Part shown: positions 54,505 through 64,000 of the stretch, one piece after another
Layout of the letters: each line of letters begins with the position of its first letter
Numbering within the stretch: the stretch's first letter is position 1
Origin: Pseudevernia furfuracea
Taxonomy: Eukaryota > Ascomycota > Lecanoromycetes > Lecanorales > Parmeliaceae
Direction of reading: 5' to 3'
DNA: 64,000 nt
Assembly (NCBI GenBank): GCA_022315425.1
Contig: JAIUPT010000020.1
Coordinates: forward strand, 186,001 to 250,000
The notes under the pieces: generated by a model
The model's input: the letters and a program-made list of their open reading frames with translations, nothing else
Databases searched by the model: none
Told to the model about the DNA's origin: nothing
Program-made: the position numbers and the translations under genes

Positions 54505-55003
54505 AGGGGCAAGGTCGATGCACTAGTACCTATGGATAGAGATATGAAGATATTGATCATGACGGAATTTTATTTAGCCCTCTAGCGAATGTCTGTGAGC
54601 GATTCTAGAATAGACAGATGATGCACCGGAGACATATTTACTTTTCGCTAGGCGTGCGGTTGATTAAAAGCCCAACGTTGAGGAGTTAAATGTGACATAT
54701 TGTTGAATAGTAGGGGTACAATTGAGGTATGTTGACAAGGTCACAATATAGTGAACAACAATGTGCAAAATTTACTGACAAGACTAAATGACCAGGCCCA
54801 TATCGATGTCACACAAATCTGGCCTCTTGCGTCCCCAAGCTATGCCTCTCCGCGGAAGGCCTCAATGGCGGCCTCACGCACTTGGAGCATCAATTCCACT
54901 ATCACTCTGTTACGTGATGCTAGTATCAAGTCATCCCTAATCTCATTGGTGATCATTGCGTATTTCTCTACATTGTCCCGTCCCGGGACTTCATGCTTCA
55001 AGT
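54505..55003. other. Convergent intergenic with an unexplained minus-strand frame
   Basis: This lies between the 3' ends of the dehydrogenase and REI1. On the minus strand an open frame of about 56 codons (about 54840-55010) reads VDLKHEVPGRDN, then EKYAMITNEIRDDLI and MLQVREAAIEAFRGEA before a stop. It overlaps the REI1 end in another frame. It looks protein-like but matches nothing I recognise. Confidence 0.4.
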
Positions 55004-56299
55004 CTACCCCAATCTTTTTTCCAACCCGCCTTGCTTTTTCCCAATTCCTGCCACTTTGTACCGCTTCTGCTTATTTCCGCCTTTCTCCAATACATGCCGG
55101 TAGTCATTTTTCTCCCTCGTCTCCGTCTTCTCCATCTTCTTCGCGATGGCAATCAAAGCTCGACGTTGAAGCTCTGGCACTCCGATCAAGCTGGTGGATG
55201 TACCCGCTCTCATAGCTAACCTTCGATCTGTTGACTCCATTGATACCGTCTCGGATCCATTTCCGGCTTCAGATTCCGCTTCCGCTTCGGTAAGGAGTTG
55301 CTGCCGAGAGGATGATGGAGGTGAGGGATGGCCGGAAAGATCCTGACGGAAAAGTCGAGCACGCGAACGGTGACCCAGAACTTTGCCTGATGGCAGACGG
55401 AGCCCATCTTCATTGGGAACGAGAGCCGCCACTTCCGTCGTCTTCGGCTGGTCTCCTTCATCGTCCACATCCCCCGAGAAGTCGTAAAACTACTCGAGGT
55501 CATGCTCGTCATCCTCAAAATCAAGCTTGCAGTGACCTTTCCCACGCATGTGATCCTGAACTCCGAACTTGGTGGTTTTTGAGCTCCCACAAAAGAGACA
55601 CTCGTGAAACACCGATACGACGGCAAAGAGGTAGCTCAGAAGTGACTCCATATCGACGAGATATTCAGCATCGGGTATAAAAAAGCTGTGCGCGTGTGAC
55701 ATATGCGTCAAATTGGAATCCATGGAGGCAGATTCAACATTGCAAAATAAACATTGCACTGGGCTGAAGCTTTCTTCGTTGTCGGCTGACTGGTCGTCCT
55801 CGTGTGTATTCAATGAGAGAGTGCTCAGCGGAGACTCGTCAGACAAGAAGGAAGCTTTCGAGTCTGTCTCAGCAGTCTTCCGGGCATGACTCCGTGACTT
55901 GAGGTGTGCTTGCCATGCTTTCCGGTTCGTGTAGTGTTGCTCACATGCAGCGCAAGACCGCCGAAATGGTGAAGATTCCTCTTTCTCATCGTTTCCGGAA
56001 TCCGAAGCGAGCACCTGGTTTTGAAACACCGTGACTGATATCGGAGGTAACGAAGCTATGCGGCGTTTCAAGTTGTAGACACTGTTTTTTTGTCAACTAT
56101 CCTGCTCCATTCCACTCCTGGCAGATATCACTCACTGCCAATCCTCTCTCATATGCGTTCTCTTTGTTTCACTGCCGTCAAAAGTCGCCAGGCATTTCGT
56201 GCAACTGAAAATCTGCCCGGAGATGTCTGCATCGGTTGTTGATGCCGTCGATGCCGTCGATGCCGTCGATGCCGTTGCCGTTGCTCCCGTCGCTAACAT
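55004..56299 (-). CDS. REI1: REI1-like pre-60S factor with an in-frame stop codon
   Basis: Two exons (56136-56299, 55004-56081) cover 413 codons plus stop. REI1/ZNF622 proteins act in the cytosol in the last steps of 60S ribosomal subunit maturation, recycling Arx1. C2H2-type fingers are visible: FSCTKCLATFDGSETKRTHM, CAACEQHYTNRKAWQAHLKS, CLFCNVESASMDSNLTHM and CLFCGSSKTTKFGVQDHM. The splice restores REDWHVYNLKRRIASLPPIS. The conserved block LRLPSGKVLGHRSRARLFRQ and the ending GKKQGGLEKRLG lie beyond a TAG at 55490-55492 (codon 252), set between HDLE and FYDFSGD. No intron removes that stop while keeping frame. Either it is read through, the allele is broken, or the base is wrong. The N-terminus carries an Ala-Ser-Thr repeat coded by GATGCCGTC units on the plus strand. 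Confidence 0.85.
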
Positions 56300-58012
56300 T
56301 TTTCGGGCGCCGAACACTTGATCCCTTACGCGATTAATGAAACCAACAATTGGTATCGACAACGCCTTGAAAGATTGTTGTTGACAATGAATGAATGAAT
56401 GAAAAAACCCCCCCTCCCCGCGATATATCTAGAGATTAGAAGATAGGGTTGAGAATGCAGTATTTGTACCCTCCGTCGTATTGTCCTCCTCCCTTAACCC
56501 CCCGACCAGACACTACCTTAAGACCAAAGGGTTTTCAACTGCGCCCCCCCCAATTCGCTCCAAAAATCGAGGGTGATATCCCGCTGAAGAATGGTATGAC
56601 TCATTAATAGCGGTCTGGTAGAGTAGCCCTAAGGTAGAGCACAGTCGGGCATCCCGTCCTCGGCCACAGCCTTACCCTCTCCGGCCGTACCGCACCAAAG
56701 AACAGGATGTAGAGTGCGATGACTCACTATCGTTTTTGTGTGCCATGTGACCCAAAAACTTTCACATTTCACGGCCTCTCGTTATTTGCGATTTGGAGTC
56801 ACAAAGTGACAGGAAGAGCTTTAAAAAGGCGCGAGATATTAAGGTAAGGTAGTTCAAGTAGTTATCGAACCTGATGAAAAAGCTTTTTCTTCGAAAATGT
56901 ATGTACAGACGAAGTTGGATGATTAAGGCATGTTCTTGAATTAATATTTCGAAACAACATACCTAATATATGAAAAGAATTTTTAATTAAACGTACTCTA
57001 TCTAAGATTATTATCAGTACGTTTTTATTTTATTAAAATAACAAAAGGTAGTATCGTAAGAATTGAGTCGCTATAAGATTTCTATCACTTGAATTTTCGA
57101 GCGCTAATCTACATGAGTTGAGTGCTTGAATAAATGTCTTCAAAGTATATAAGACGAAAATATCGAATTTTAATCGAAAACAGCGTCGTATTTAAATCTT
57201 TTAAAATTTCTGAAATCACCAATCGAAAAAGATATCTAAAGCCAATCCTCGTCCCCCCTCAGCGTCTCGGTCGCTCCGACCGTCACCGTCGTCCTCGCTA
57301 TCTTTGCAATGATTCCGTCTCCTAGAATAGGGCCGTGGGTGCCGTGGGAAAGAAAGAATGTGACGGCACGGCGGACAACCGTTATTGGCATCGAGCTCAC
57401 ACAGGGGCGATGCACACTGAACAGATCTCATAGTTCGGCGTAAATCGACGGCGCAACATCGGAAAGGGGGGGGGGGATGACTTACCGCGGAACCCCACGA
57501 ACATGGGTTGGCATGGAAGACGCGGACTCCCGTGATTCGATGGTTCCAGTTTCTCGGAAGACGGGCTGCCGTAGGACCTCCTCTGAGCGTATCGGGCGGG
57601 TTTTTCACCAATCGGTCGGATGTGAACACTGTGTTCTCGATCTTAAGCATCTGGCTGGGAAAAAGTCCTGGGGACATGGTTGGAAGGTGGAAGTTGTCTC
57701 GGAGATTTCGAGACTCCCAACGTGTTGCAGAGGGTTTTGAAGCATCTGACCGAGGGGACGGAATATTTCAAGAGCAGCGTTGATATCAAATGCCAATGTC
57801 TCAACAGAACCAAAGCCATGGTTCTGGAAAGCTCGCATTGTGTTTCTTCATTGTCCTTGTCTTCGGTCCATGACTGACTGTCTCTATTGATTTTCAGAGA
57901 CTTACTTCTTCGTTGTGAGGTCGACGACGGAGGAAAATTGGCTGCAAATGCTTACATTGAGGGCATTCCTGCATCATCCTCTCTTGACGTGGGATCTGCC
58001 TTGCGATCCTCC
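56300..58012. other. Gene-free 1.7 kb with AT-rich block
   Basis: No supported gene. From about 56880 to 57240 the DNA is strongly AT-rich, with runs like TTTTTAATTAAA, and then switches abruptly to GC-rich sequence. A G-run lies at 57466-57476 and C-runs near 56406-56414 and 56543-56552. The open frames at 57216-57783 on both strands have no domain. Confidence 0.55.
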
Positions 58013-59796
58013 TCACGCAGGAATCAAGGCGACTTTGCACCCGTACTTGCTATGCGGCCCAATCCTCCACGCCTCGGTCCACGGGTGCTCGTCTCTGCAC
58101 TCGATACCGGCGAACTCTTGCATCAGTCTCGCGATAATGTAGGCCGCTTCCGTGCCCACGAGCTGCTGCGCCGGACAGGTCCTCGGCCCGCCGCCGAACG
58201 GGATAAAATTCCACAGCGGCTTGAGCCCGGCCCAACGCTCGGGGCGAAATGTATCGGCATCCGCACCCCAGACATCCTTGTCTCGATGCAGACAGTATAT
58301 GTTGAGAGATATGTATTCACCTTTGCGTACGAAGATAGGAGATTCGCCGTCCAGGCCGCCGCCAGTGGGGAGGACGGAATCGTTTAGGGCAACACGGGGG
58401 TTATTGTCTGATATTGGGTATAGGCGGTGGGCTGTGTGTGACGCGTTAGAGGGTTTTAGAGACATACGTCATGAGCTTGGTACGTACTTTCGTTGATCAC
58501 CCACTGCAGATACTTCATCGATTTGAGCACCTCAAAAGTTAATGACCGCCGCCCCGGAGAGAGGACTTCTTTCCGAGCTTTTGCCCAACTGTCGGGTGTC
58601 CGAGCCAAGGCATGAAAGACGTTGCTTACTAGGAACGCAGTCGTATCGCGACTTGGCATAAAAACAGCAAGTATCTGAGAGCGCAGATCAAGCTTATCTT
58701 GCGTTTCCTTGACCATTTCCTTCAAGAGGATATAGCGGTGATGTTCCGCCTCTTCAGATCGACCGCTTTGCTTGCAAACTCGTTCCGCTTCCAGTGCATT
58801 TTCAATGTGATTTTCGACGAATCCATGGACAATCCGAACTGATTCAAACCATACTGGGTCTTTGTACAGAAATTTGAGTCTCCCCAGCCGCACTCGATTT
58901 CCCAGTCCTTCCATAACATAATCGAAAGACCTGATGAAGAGCTCACCGTCTTCAGATGGCATTGGTCGCAGGGTGTCTGCCGATTTCCCAAAAAGAAATT
59001 CGGTGGAAGTGTCAAGGAACTAGATCAATCGTCAGCGTTGCAATAACAAGTTGCATGAGTACTTTTATTAGATAAGCATTTTGACACGCCGATGCCGTCA
59101 TGTCAGCGTTGAGAAGGGAAAGTGGAAACCGTTGGCATTTCGGTCGTGGATTTAGATTGATGGTGTGATAAGAAAGATTACGAGTCCATCTTCCACTCGA
59201 TTCGTGATCGGCAAAGCGTCTGCAAAACATACCAGACGAGAAAGCAACGGTTGCAAGTCAATTTCGGAGCCATCTCGAGGTAAGAGATCGAGAAGCCGGC
59301 CAAAATGGGACTCAAGAGAGTCAAGGTTGCAGATCTCCACTCGAGAGAAGGTTGGCTTGATGAGCGAGCGGCTGTGCTGCCAAGCTTCACCATCTGTCGT
59401 ATTGATTCCATGGTCAAATAGCGGCATCGCCAGACCCTCTCTGAGCGGTTGTAGCCCAAAGTCTTTGGCATTCAAGCCCAGAACCGCTTGGATGTTCTTA
59501 GGGTCCATTGTGCGTATCATCCTCGCGTTCAGGAAGCGAACCTCATGTGTCTTCCCGTACACCGCGTACTGACGCATGATCTCAGCAAGATAGATGCATT
59601 TGTTGTGTTCTTTCGTGTCCTTGATCAGCAAGTCGAGACCGAAAAAAGGGTCTTTGTGGGGATATCTCGGGGCCTCTTGACAGCCACGCAGTCGCCTGTT
59701 CCTGGAATAAGAGATCCGATCCAAGATCTTGGCTCCGACATGATACGCAATGAATAGCGACAAAGCTAGCAGAAGCGAGCGAGACGTTTGTCCCAT
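58013..59796 (-). CDS. Cytochrome P450, CYP52-like (alkane/fatty-acid hydroxylase type)
   Basis: Three exons (59233-59796, 58488-59019, 58013-58431) give 504 residues. The start is MGQTSRSLLLALSLFIAYHV at 59796, an N-terminal membrane anchor for the endoplasmic reticulum. Marks include FGLDLLIKDTKEHN, TTDGEAWQHSRSLIKPTFSR, LDTSTEFLFGKS across a 213-base intron, the I-helix SRDTTAFLVSNVFHALARTP, and ExxR as ETHRLYP restored by the last splice. PERW lies in FRPERWAGL, and the heme loop is FIPFGGGPRTCPAQQLV. The family normally hydroxylates alkanes or fatty acids. Two oddities: the I-helix has PSRDTT where AGRDTT is common, and the heme Cys is followed by Pro, not Leu/Ile-Gly. The Cys itself is intact, so activity is plausible. 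The 3' neighbour is gene-free. Confidence 0.92.
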
Positions 59797-61292
59797 TGCA
59801 GCTGTTTTTGATATCCGAGAATGATATCGACGGCTGAGTAGGAGACGCCTCTCTCTCACAAGTATTCGGACGGGGCTAGTTGTGGGGATACGGAATCCCT
59901 TTGGCTCAGACCGGGCACGTGTATGTGTATGCACGTCACTGGGCTTCGCACCATGATATGTTTGCTTCGTCTATCCTCTCTAAGCTGCCCTAGCATATAA
60001 GTTATCATAGAAGATGCTTTACCTTCTTGACGGGAGGTACCTGGGGCATTCCGATCCGGCGCGTGCAATTTGCCCGATGGAATCGCCGAAGCCGATTTTG
60101 ACCCGCACGAGTCATTTGACTGGGAGATTGCGACCCATTAGAGAGGAAAATCTTTGAGGCTGATCACTGACTGATATGGAGGAGTGTAATGTTGTAGTTA
60201 GTGGATTTTATCTTGAAGCTGGATGCAAGTGCGCGGATTGTGGAATAAATGGCCCGCGTATCATGCATGTATGATTACCTTGCATAGTGCATACTGTATG
60301 TTGTACTCCGAACTTTAGTATTAGATAACGCAAGTCTGGAACGAAACAACAGATCGCGGAACTATACTGTTAATATCAGGGGCTAAGGGGTTAGGGTTAG
60401 GTTTAGATATGGGATATTACTCTAGGGTACGGAGTAAGCCTTTATGATGCCTACGGATACCGGACTTTTTGTACCTCTACCGAACTGTAAGCCCCATCTG
60501 CTCCATATACATGCTTACAACATCTTTACCCCATACGGCATGTCAGCTCCCTTATCTTTCGGCCCGCCCTTCCGCAAAGATAGATTGTCGCCCTTTCGTC
60601 TTCAGCAAGTATTTGATTGGGAAACCCCACCTCTCTTAAAATGCAGACGGAATTCAGCTAGTCAAGCTGCTGCATCCTATGAGGCACTTTCTATACAACA
60701 TAGCTGTGATTGCTTCGCTTGTTGGCATTCAAATGCATTTGGCCATCGCTTTCGTCCGTCTCGTCGACGTCTTGCATTTAGACCCGCATATGCATCAATG
60801 CCCACTACAAGCAGCACCTGCTTGAGTGTCGTTTCTTGAGGCAGCTTTCCACATGGTTCGCGGGGTTTCCCATGCATTGCTCTCTCCATTCCATTCTCTG
60901 TCTCACCCCACGCTTACGGCTTGCCTAGAGGATCGGGTCGGACAGCCGTTATTAGAAGCATTCTTAGGCGCCGGAACGACGGGAAATCTGATAGTTGGCA
61001 AGGAGGACACCGAAAATGATCCAGATGTCCAGAAGTTCCTCCGGTACATTTCTAAAGCGCGCGCACCAATGCAGTGCGCACCATTTTACTACAAACAGTC
61101 GCCTTGAGTGTAGCACTGCAAAATCCGCACATTGGACCACTCCTCCTTTCTGCTTTTATCATTGACCATTTCTTACTACTTTTCTACCACACTGTGTCTC
61201 CACAAATCTTGGTCGCTCCCGCGATTATTGAATTGGCTCTGAAGTCTGACTTGCGATAGTGTGCCAACTCTGAAGAATTCCGCTCTACCTAA
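59797..61292. other. Gene-free 1.5 kb with telomere-like tract
   Basis: This holds the P450 5' region, a telomere-like tract at 60387-60406 (listed separately) and two open frames (60444-60839, 60826-61107). These lack domains and splice partners, so I do not call them. The right end is the promoter side of the rhodopsin-domain gene. Confidence 0.5.
60387..60406 (+). repeat. Short interstitial telomere-like tract
   Basis: GGGGTTAGGGTTAGGTTTAG contains about two TTAGGG units plus degenerate flanks. It lies in intergenic DNA. Confidence 0.75.
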
Positions 61293-62800
61293 ATGTCTTC
61301 TCCAATCAATGTATCCTATGTCACGCCTGGTGCGATGATTGCAGTAGCAGTCCTCTTTCCAGTTCTCAGCATGGTTTGTGTTGGCCTTCGAGTCTACATT
61401 CGACGTGTACAGAAAGCGAGCATACTAGCCGACGACTGGCTTCTGTTTCCAGCACTGGTCTGCTCCCTACTCATATAACCTTCAGACTGTCTAAATGAAA
61501 CAGTGGCTGACGTAGAGTGGGCTCTTGTCATTGGAATGGGAATCGCTTTGATAATTGGTGAGAGTATTGCGTCTCTTTTTGATTGCTCCTATTTGCTTAA
61601 TAGTCCAATAGGGGCAAAGGGGAAAGGCATAGGCTATACCAAGGGACTGCCATCAGGTGCTCCCCCTGAAGCTGAATTTACATACCTGGCGCCCAATGTT
61701 ATCTTGACTGAAAAGGTTCGCCACTTCGAAAATATCATCGCCTTTCTAGATTGACGCTTTGGCCAGGTCGAGTTTATTTTCCAGCTTCTACAGATTCTTT
61801 CACTTGGTTGTGTCAAGCTCAGCTTCATCATGTTCTACCGTCGCATCTTTTGTACAGGACAGCGGACTTGGTTTTCCATTAGCACCGCAACTATGGGAGT
61901 TTTGATTGTCGCATGGACAATTGCGTTCTTCTTTTTGTTTCTCTTCTATTGCGGGGCTCATCCGGACAAAGAATGGGGTACAGTGGTGGACCTTATAACT
62001 TACTGCCCCCACGCTTTGGACAATCAGAAAGCACTTGGGATATCTGACTCGATCATGGACGTCTTCATCATTGGTTTGCCTATACCCGCGGTATATCTCT
62101 GATTCTTCATACCTGATCTAATTTTACTGACTTCGATTCAGATACTGGGTCTTCATCTAAGCATTGCTAGGAAGATGATGGTCGGTGGCGTTTTCTTACT
62201 AGGGGGGTTGTACGTGGATTGATTCCGACCAGTCAGTGATAGCTTCTTTCTGATGGTTTCTAGTGCAGTTGCGGCATCAATGGTGAGAATGGGTATATTT
62301 ATACAAGTCGCGCTAGGTAAAAAGCTGATTATGCCCTCCAAGGCTCTCGCTAATGCTAAGAACAGTTGGATTCAACCCAAACCTAGACGGAGACAGTAGG
62401 TGCTTCTGTTCATGTCGACATCAAGTACTGACCGTCATCAGAGGACATAAGCCTTATCCTCTTCTGGTCCATGATTGAGTCCGGAACCGGCGTCATCGCC
62501 GCCTGTCTGCCTAGTCTGAGATTTCTCTTCAGCCAATCCTCGATCGACAGCATTTTGAGAAGTATCAGGAGCACGTTCTCTTTACAGTCACATTCTTCTC
62601 ACACTCGGTCGTCCCGGACGAGCAACCTCAGAAGGCAGACTAGCGAAGGGTCATCTGTGGATCATATCAATCACATAGACGGAATTTCGTCGCTCGACAG
62701 CTATGCCATGAAAAATTTAGACGGGTCCGAAGCCAAAGAACTACCAGGAAGAGTAATCAGGGTACAGAACACTTTGCATCAACAGGAGAGCTTTGTCTAA
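61293..62800 (+). CDS. Rhodopsin-domain integral membrane protein, possibly non-functional
   Basis: The start is MSSPINVSYVTPGAMIAVAV at 61293. This is the fungal rhodopsin-like/PTH11-related family of seven-helix plasma-membrane proteins of mostly unknown ligand. Blocks in order are VCVGLRVYIRRVQKASILAD, DDWLLFPAL, GMGIALIIG, YLAPNVILTEK, VEFIFQLLQILSLGCVKLSF, FYRRIFC, WTIAFFFLFLFYCGAHPD, SDSIMDVFIIGLPIPAV, ILGLHLSIARKMMVGGVF, AASMVRMGIFIQVAL and ISLILFWSMIESGTGVIAAC. Introns with good ends lie after IIG, ILTEK, IPAV, GGL, VAL and GD. The first junction fails: after LLFPAL the frame runs into TAA at 61476-61478, and the only obvious intron (GT at 61458, AG at 61503) shifts the frame. The sequence after the stop continues in the original frame. 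It is a pseudogene or an unusual splice. Confidence 0.7.
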
Positions 62801-64000
62801 GCAACCTCGAATAAATTTGGAGCCGGAATTTTACACATTGTGGCAATGTGCAGCCAACCCACCAACATATCGGAGGGCTGAAGTATGCAGATGCTCTCAT
62901 AGAAAATCGGAGTACTACAATTCCCACTTGAGTGTTTTCTCCAGTCAATGTAGTCATCAGTAGCCTAGCACAATGATCCGTATCTACAATAATAAATCGC
63001 AAAATAGCACGGCTATCCCCCCGTTCTCTACTCATGTCTTCCGAGATTGATAGGCCGACGATGCAAGACTTACTCGCATCAGAAACCTCTGCGCGGCGTG
63101 ACTTTCTGGGACGCCACGTTTTTGGATCTCAGGCTATTTGCACCCGCCTTGGGGGCTCTCTCTCGCACCGAAAACGCAAGCACGGAAGATTGCACGCAAG
63201 CTGCACGAAAAGCCGCGAGCCTGGTGGTAGGGCCGGCACAACGCTTGCATGGGGTGCCTGTCACACTTTAACGCATTGTCTGCAACCTGCAGAACCGAAA
63301 CGGGCATGGTGGGGACATTCGTTTGGAGGTCATCATTTCCCAGTCCCGGAGGAAATGCAATCGAAACGTTTTGCGACTGGCTCGCTTCTGCCTAGAACGC
63401 TGCTGGGGGACGAGCGAGTTCTTCCTGCAACCGCTAGTCTCAATTGGGGGCAACCGGTTTCGTGTGCATCGGTCTTTCCATCAAGGGTCTTATGTGCGTT
63501 GAGTACCTCTTGTTTCCACGGATGGCCTCTGGTTTACTACCCACTGTGTGAATCATGCAGTTGACAACAGCTAGTGACACTCGATACGGCTCCGAGGCGG
63601 AGTGCCGTCATGACTTATGAATATACTACTTTTGCATCACTGTGGAGGATCCAGCCGCAGATATAGATCCAATTGTGTCTTGCAGCCGCAAGATGTGTAT
63701 GTAGCCTTTGCGTATGGGCAGCAGACGTGACGCATGTGTAAAATAGCTGCAGTAGTGCTTGCATTCCACGTCGTATCTCGGATATGCCGTTGGTTGCCTC
63801 AAAAAGGGCGGATATCCAGCCCCGGAGGCTGTTAAAGGCGGCGCGGAATTAATCATTCATTGAGCGAGGATACATTCATAGGAAAAAAAACTGCTCACTG
63901 TCAGTCCCGGTGCATGTCTATTGGTTGAAAAGAGTGTCCCCCAACAGATAAATAAAAGCTCCTGCGAGAAAGACTGTCCAGATACTCCAGCAGAGCACCG
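62801..64000. other. Right-end region, no confirmed gene
   Basis: A 176-codon ATG frame at 63034-63564 (MSSEIDRPTMQDLLASETS) lies in GC-richer DNA but shows no domain, and its Cys/His/Arg-rich composition looks non-coding; I give it about 15 percent. Near the right end are an ATTGG (reverse CCAAT) at 63920 and ATAAATAAAA at about 63948, which could be the promoter of a rightward gene beyond the window. Confidence 0.4.

Noticed and set aside
60444..61107. Two overlapping plus-strand frames
   Set aside because: No family resemblance and no plausible joint gene model.
63034..63564. 176-codon ATG frame near the right end
   Set aside because: No domain, unusual composition and no splice partners; kept only as a note.

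Overview
This window is nuclear DNA of a filamentous ascomycete, best guess a Pezizomycotina species such as a leotiomycete or dothideomycete. The class is an inference from protein resemblance and was not tested. The evidence is many short GT-AG introns of about 45-60 bases, compact intergenic gaps, and typical fungal genes. These include ORM, MED1, glutamine synthetase, SOM1, TAF8, eIF2-beta, a fused ADE2, an AIM24-family gene, REI1, a CYP52-like P450 and a rhodopsin-domain membrane protein. Gene models below were spliced by hand from reading frames and splice signals.

Layout. 0-5 kb holds the start of an RRM gene and two decayed genes: a dihydroorotase relic, and a gene made of about seven SAP-like tandem repeats that is now broken by stops and frameshifts. 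5.8-11.5 kb holds ORM, MED1 and glutamine synthetase. 11.5-14.8 kb has no convincing gene but carries a degenerate four-copy repeat. 14.8-19.2 kb is one large disordered protein with four copies of a short ADFLR-type motif. 20-26.7 kb is a cluster of four BTB/POZ genes sharing a near-constant exon layout.

27-37.3 kb is dense housekeeping: an XRCC2-like RAD51 paralogue and SOM1 sharing a 99-base promoter, TAF8, an intron-containing tRNA-Lys, a short retroposon-like insertion, eIF2-beta, ADE2 and an AIM24-family gene. 37.5-42.3 kb holds a monocarboxylate-type MFS transporter with a 65-base minisatellite upstream, an SH3 protein and a short-chain dehydrogenase. 42.7-48.3 kb holds a zinc-finger/coiled-coil gene containing telomere-like DNA inside its coding sequence, then an 11-zinc-knuckle protein in ten exons.

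49-64 kb is looser and more accessory: a sugar transporter, a zinc alcohol dehydrogenase, REI1 with an in-frame stop, an AT-rich block, a P450, a telomere-like tract and a rhodopsin-domain gene with a suspicious in-frame stop. The transporter, oxidoreductases and membrane receptor-like gene could serve a catabolic or signalling role together, but nothing in the sequence proves co-regulation.

The strongest candidates for something undescribed are the decayed repeat gene at 3.5-5.0 kb, the BTB cluster, the telomere-derived basic tract in a coding exon, the ADFLR-repeat protein and the graded minisatellite.
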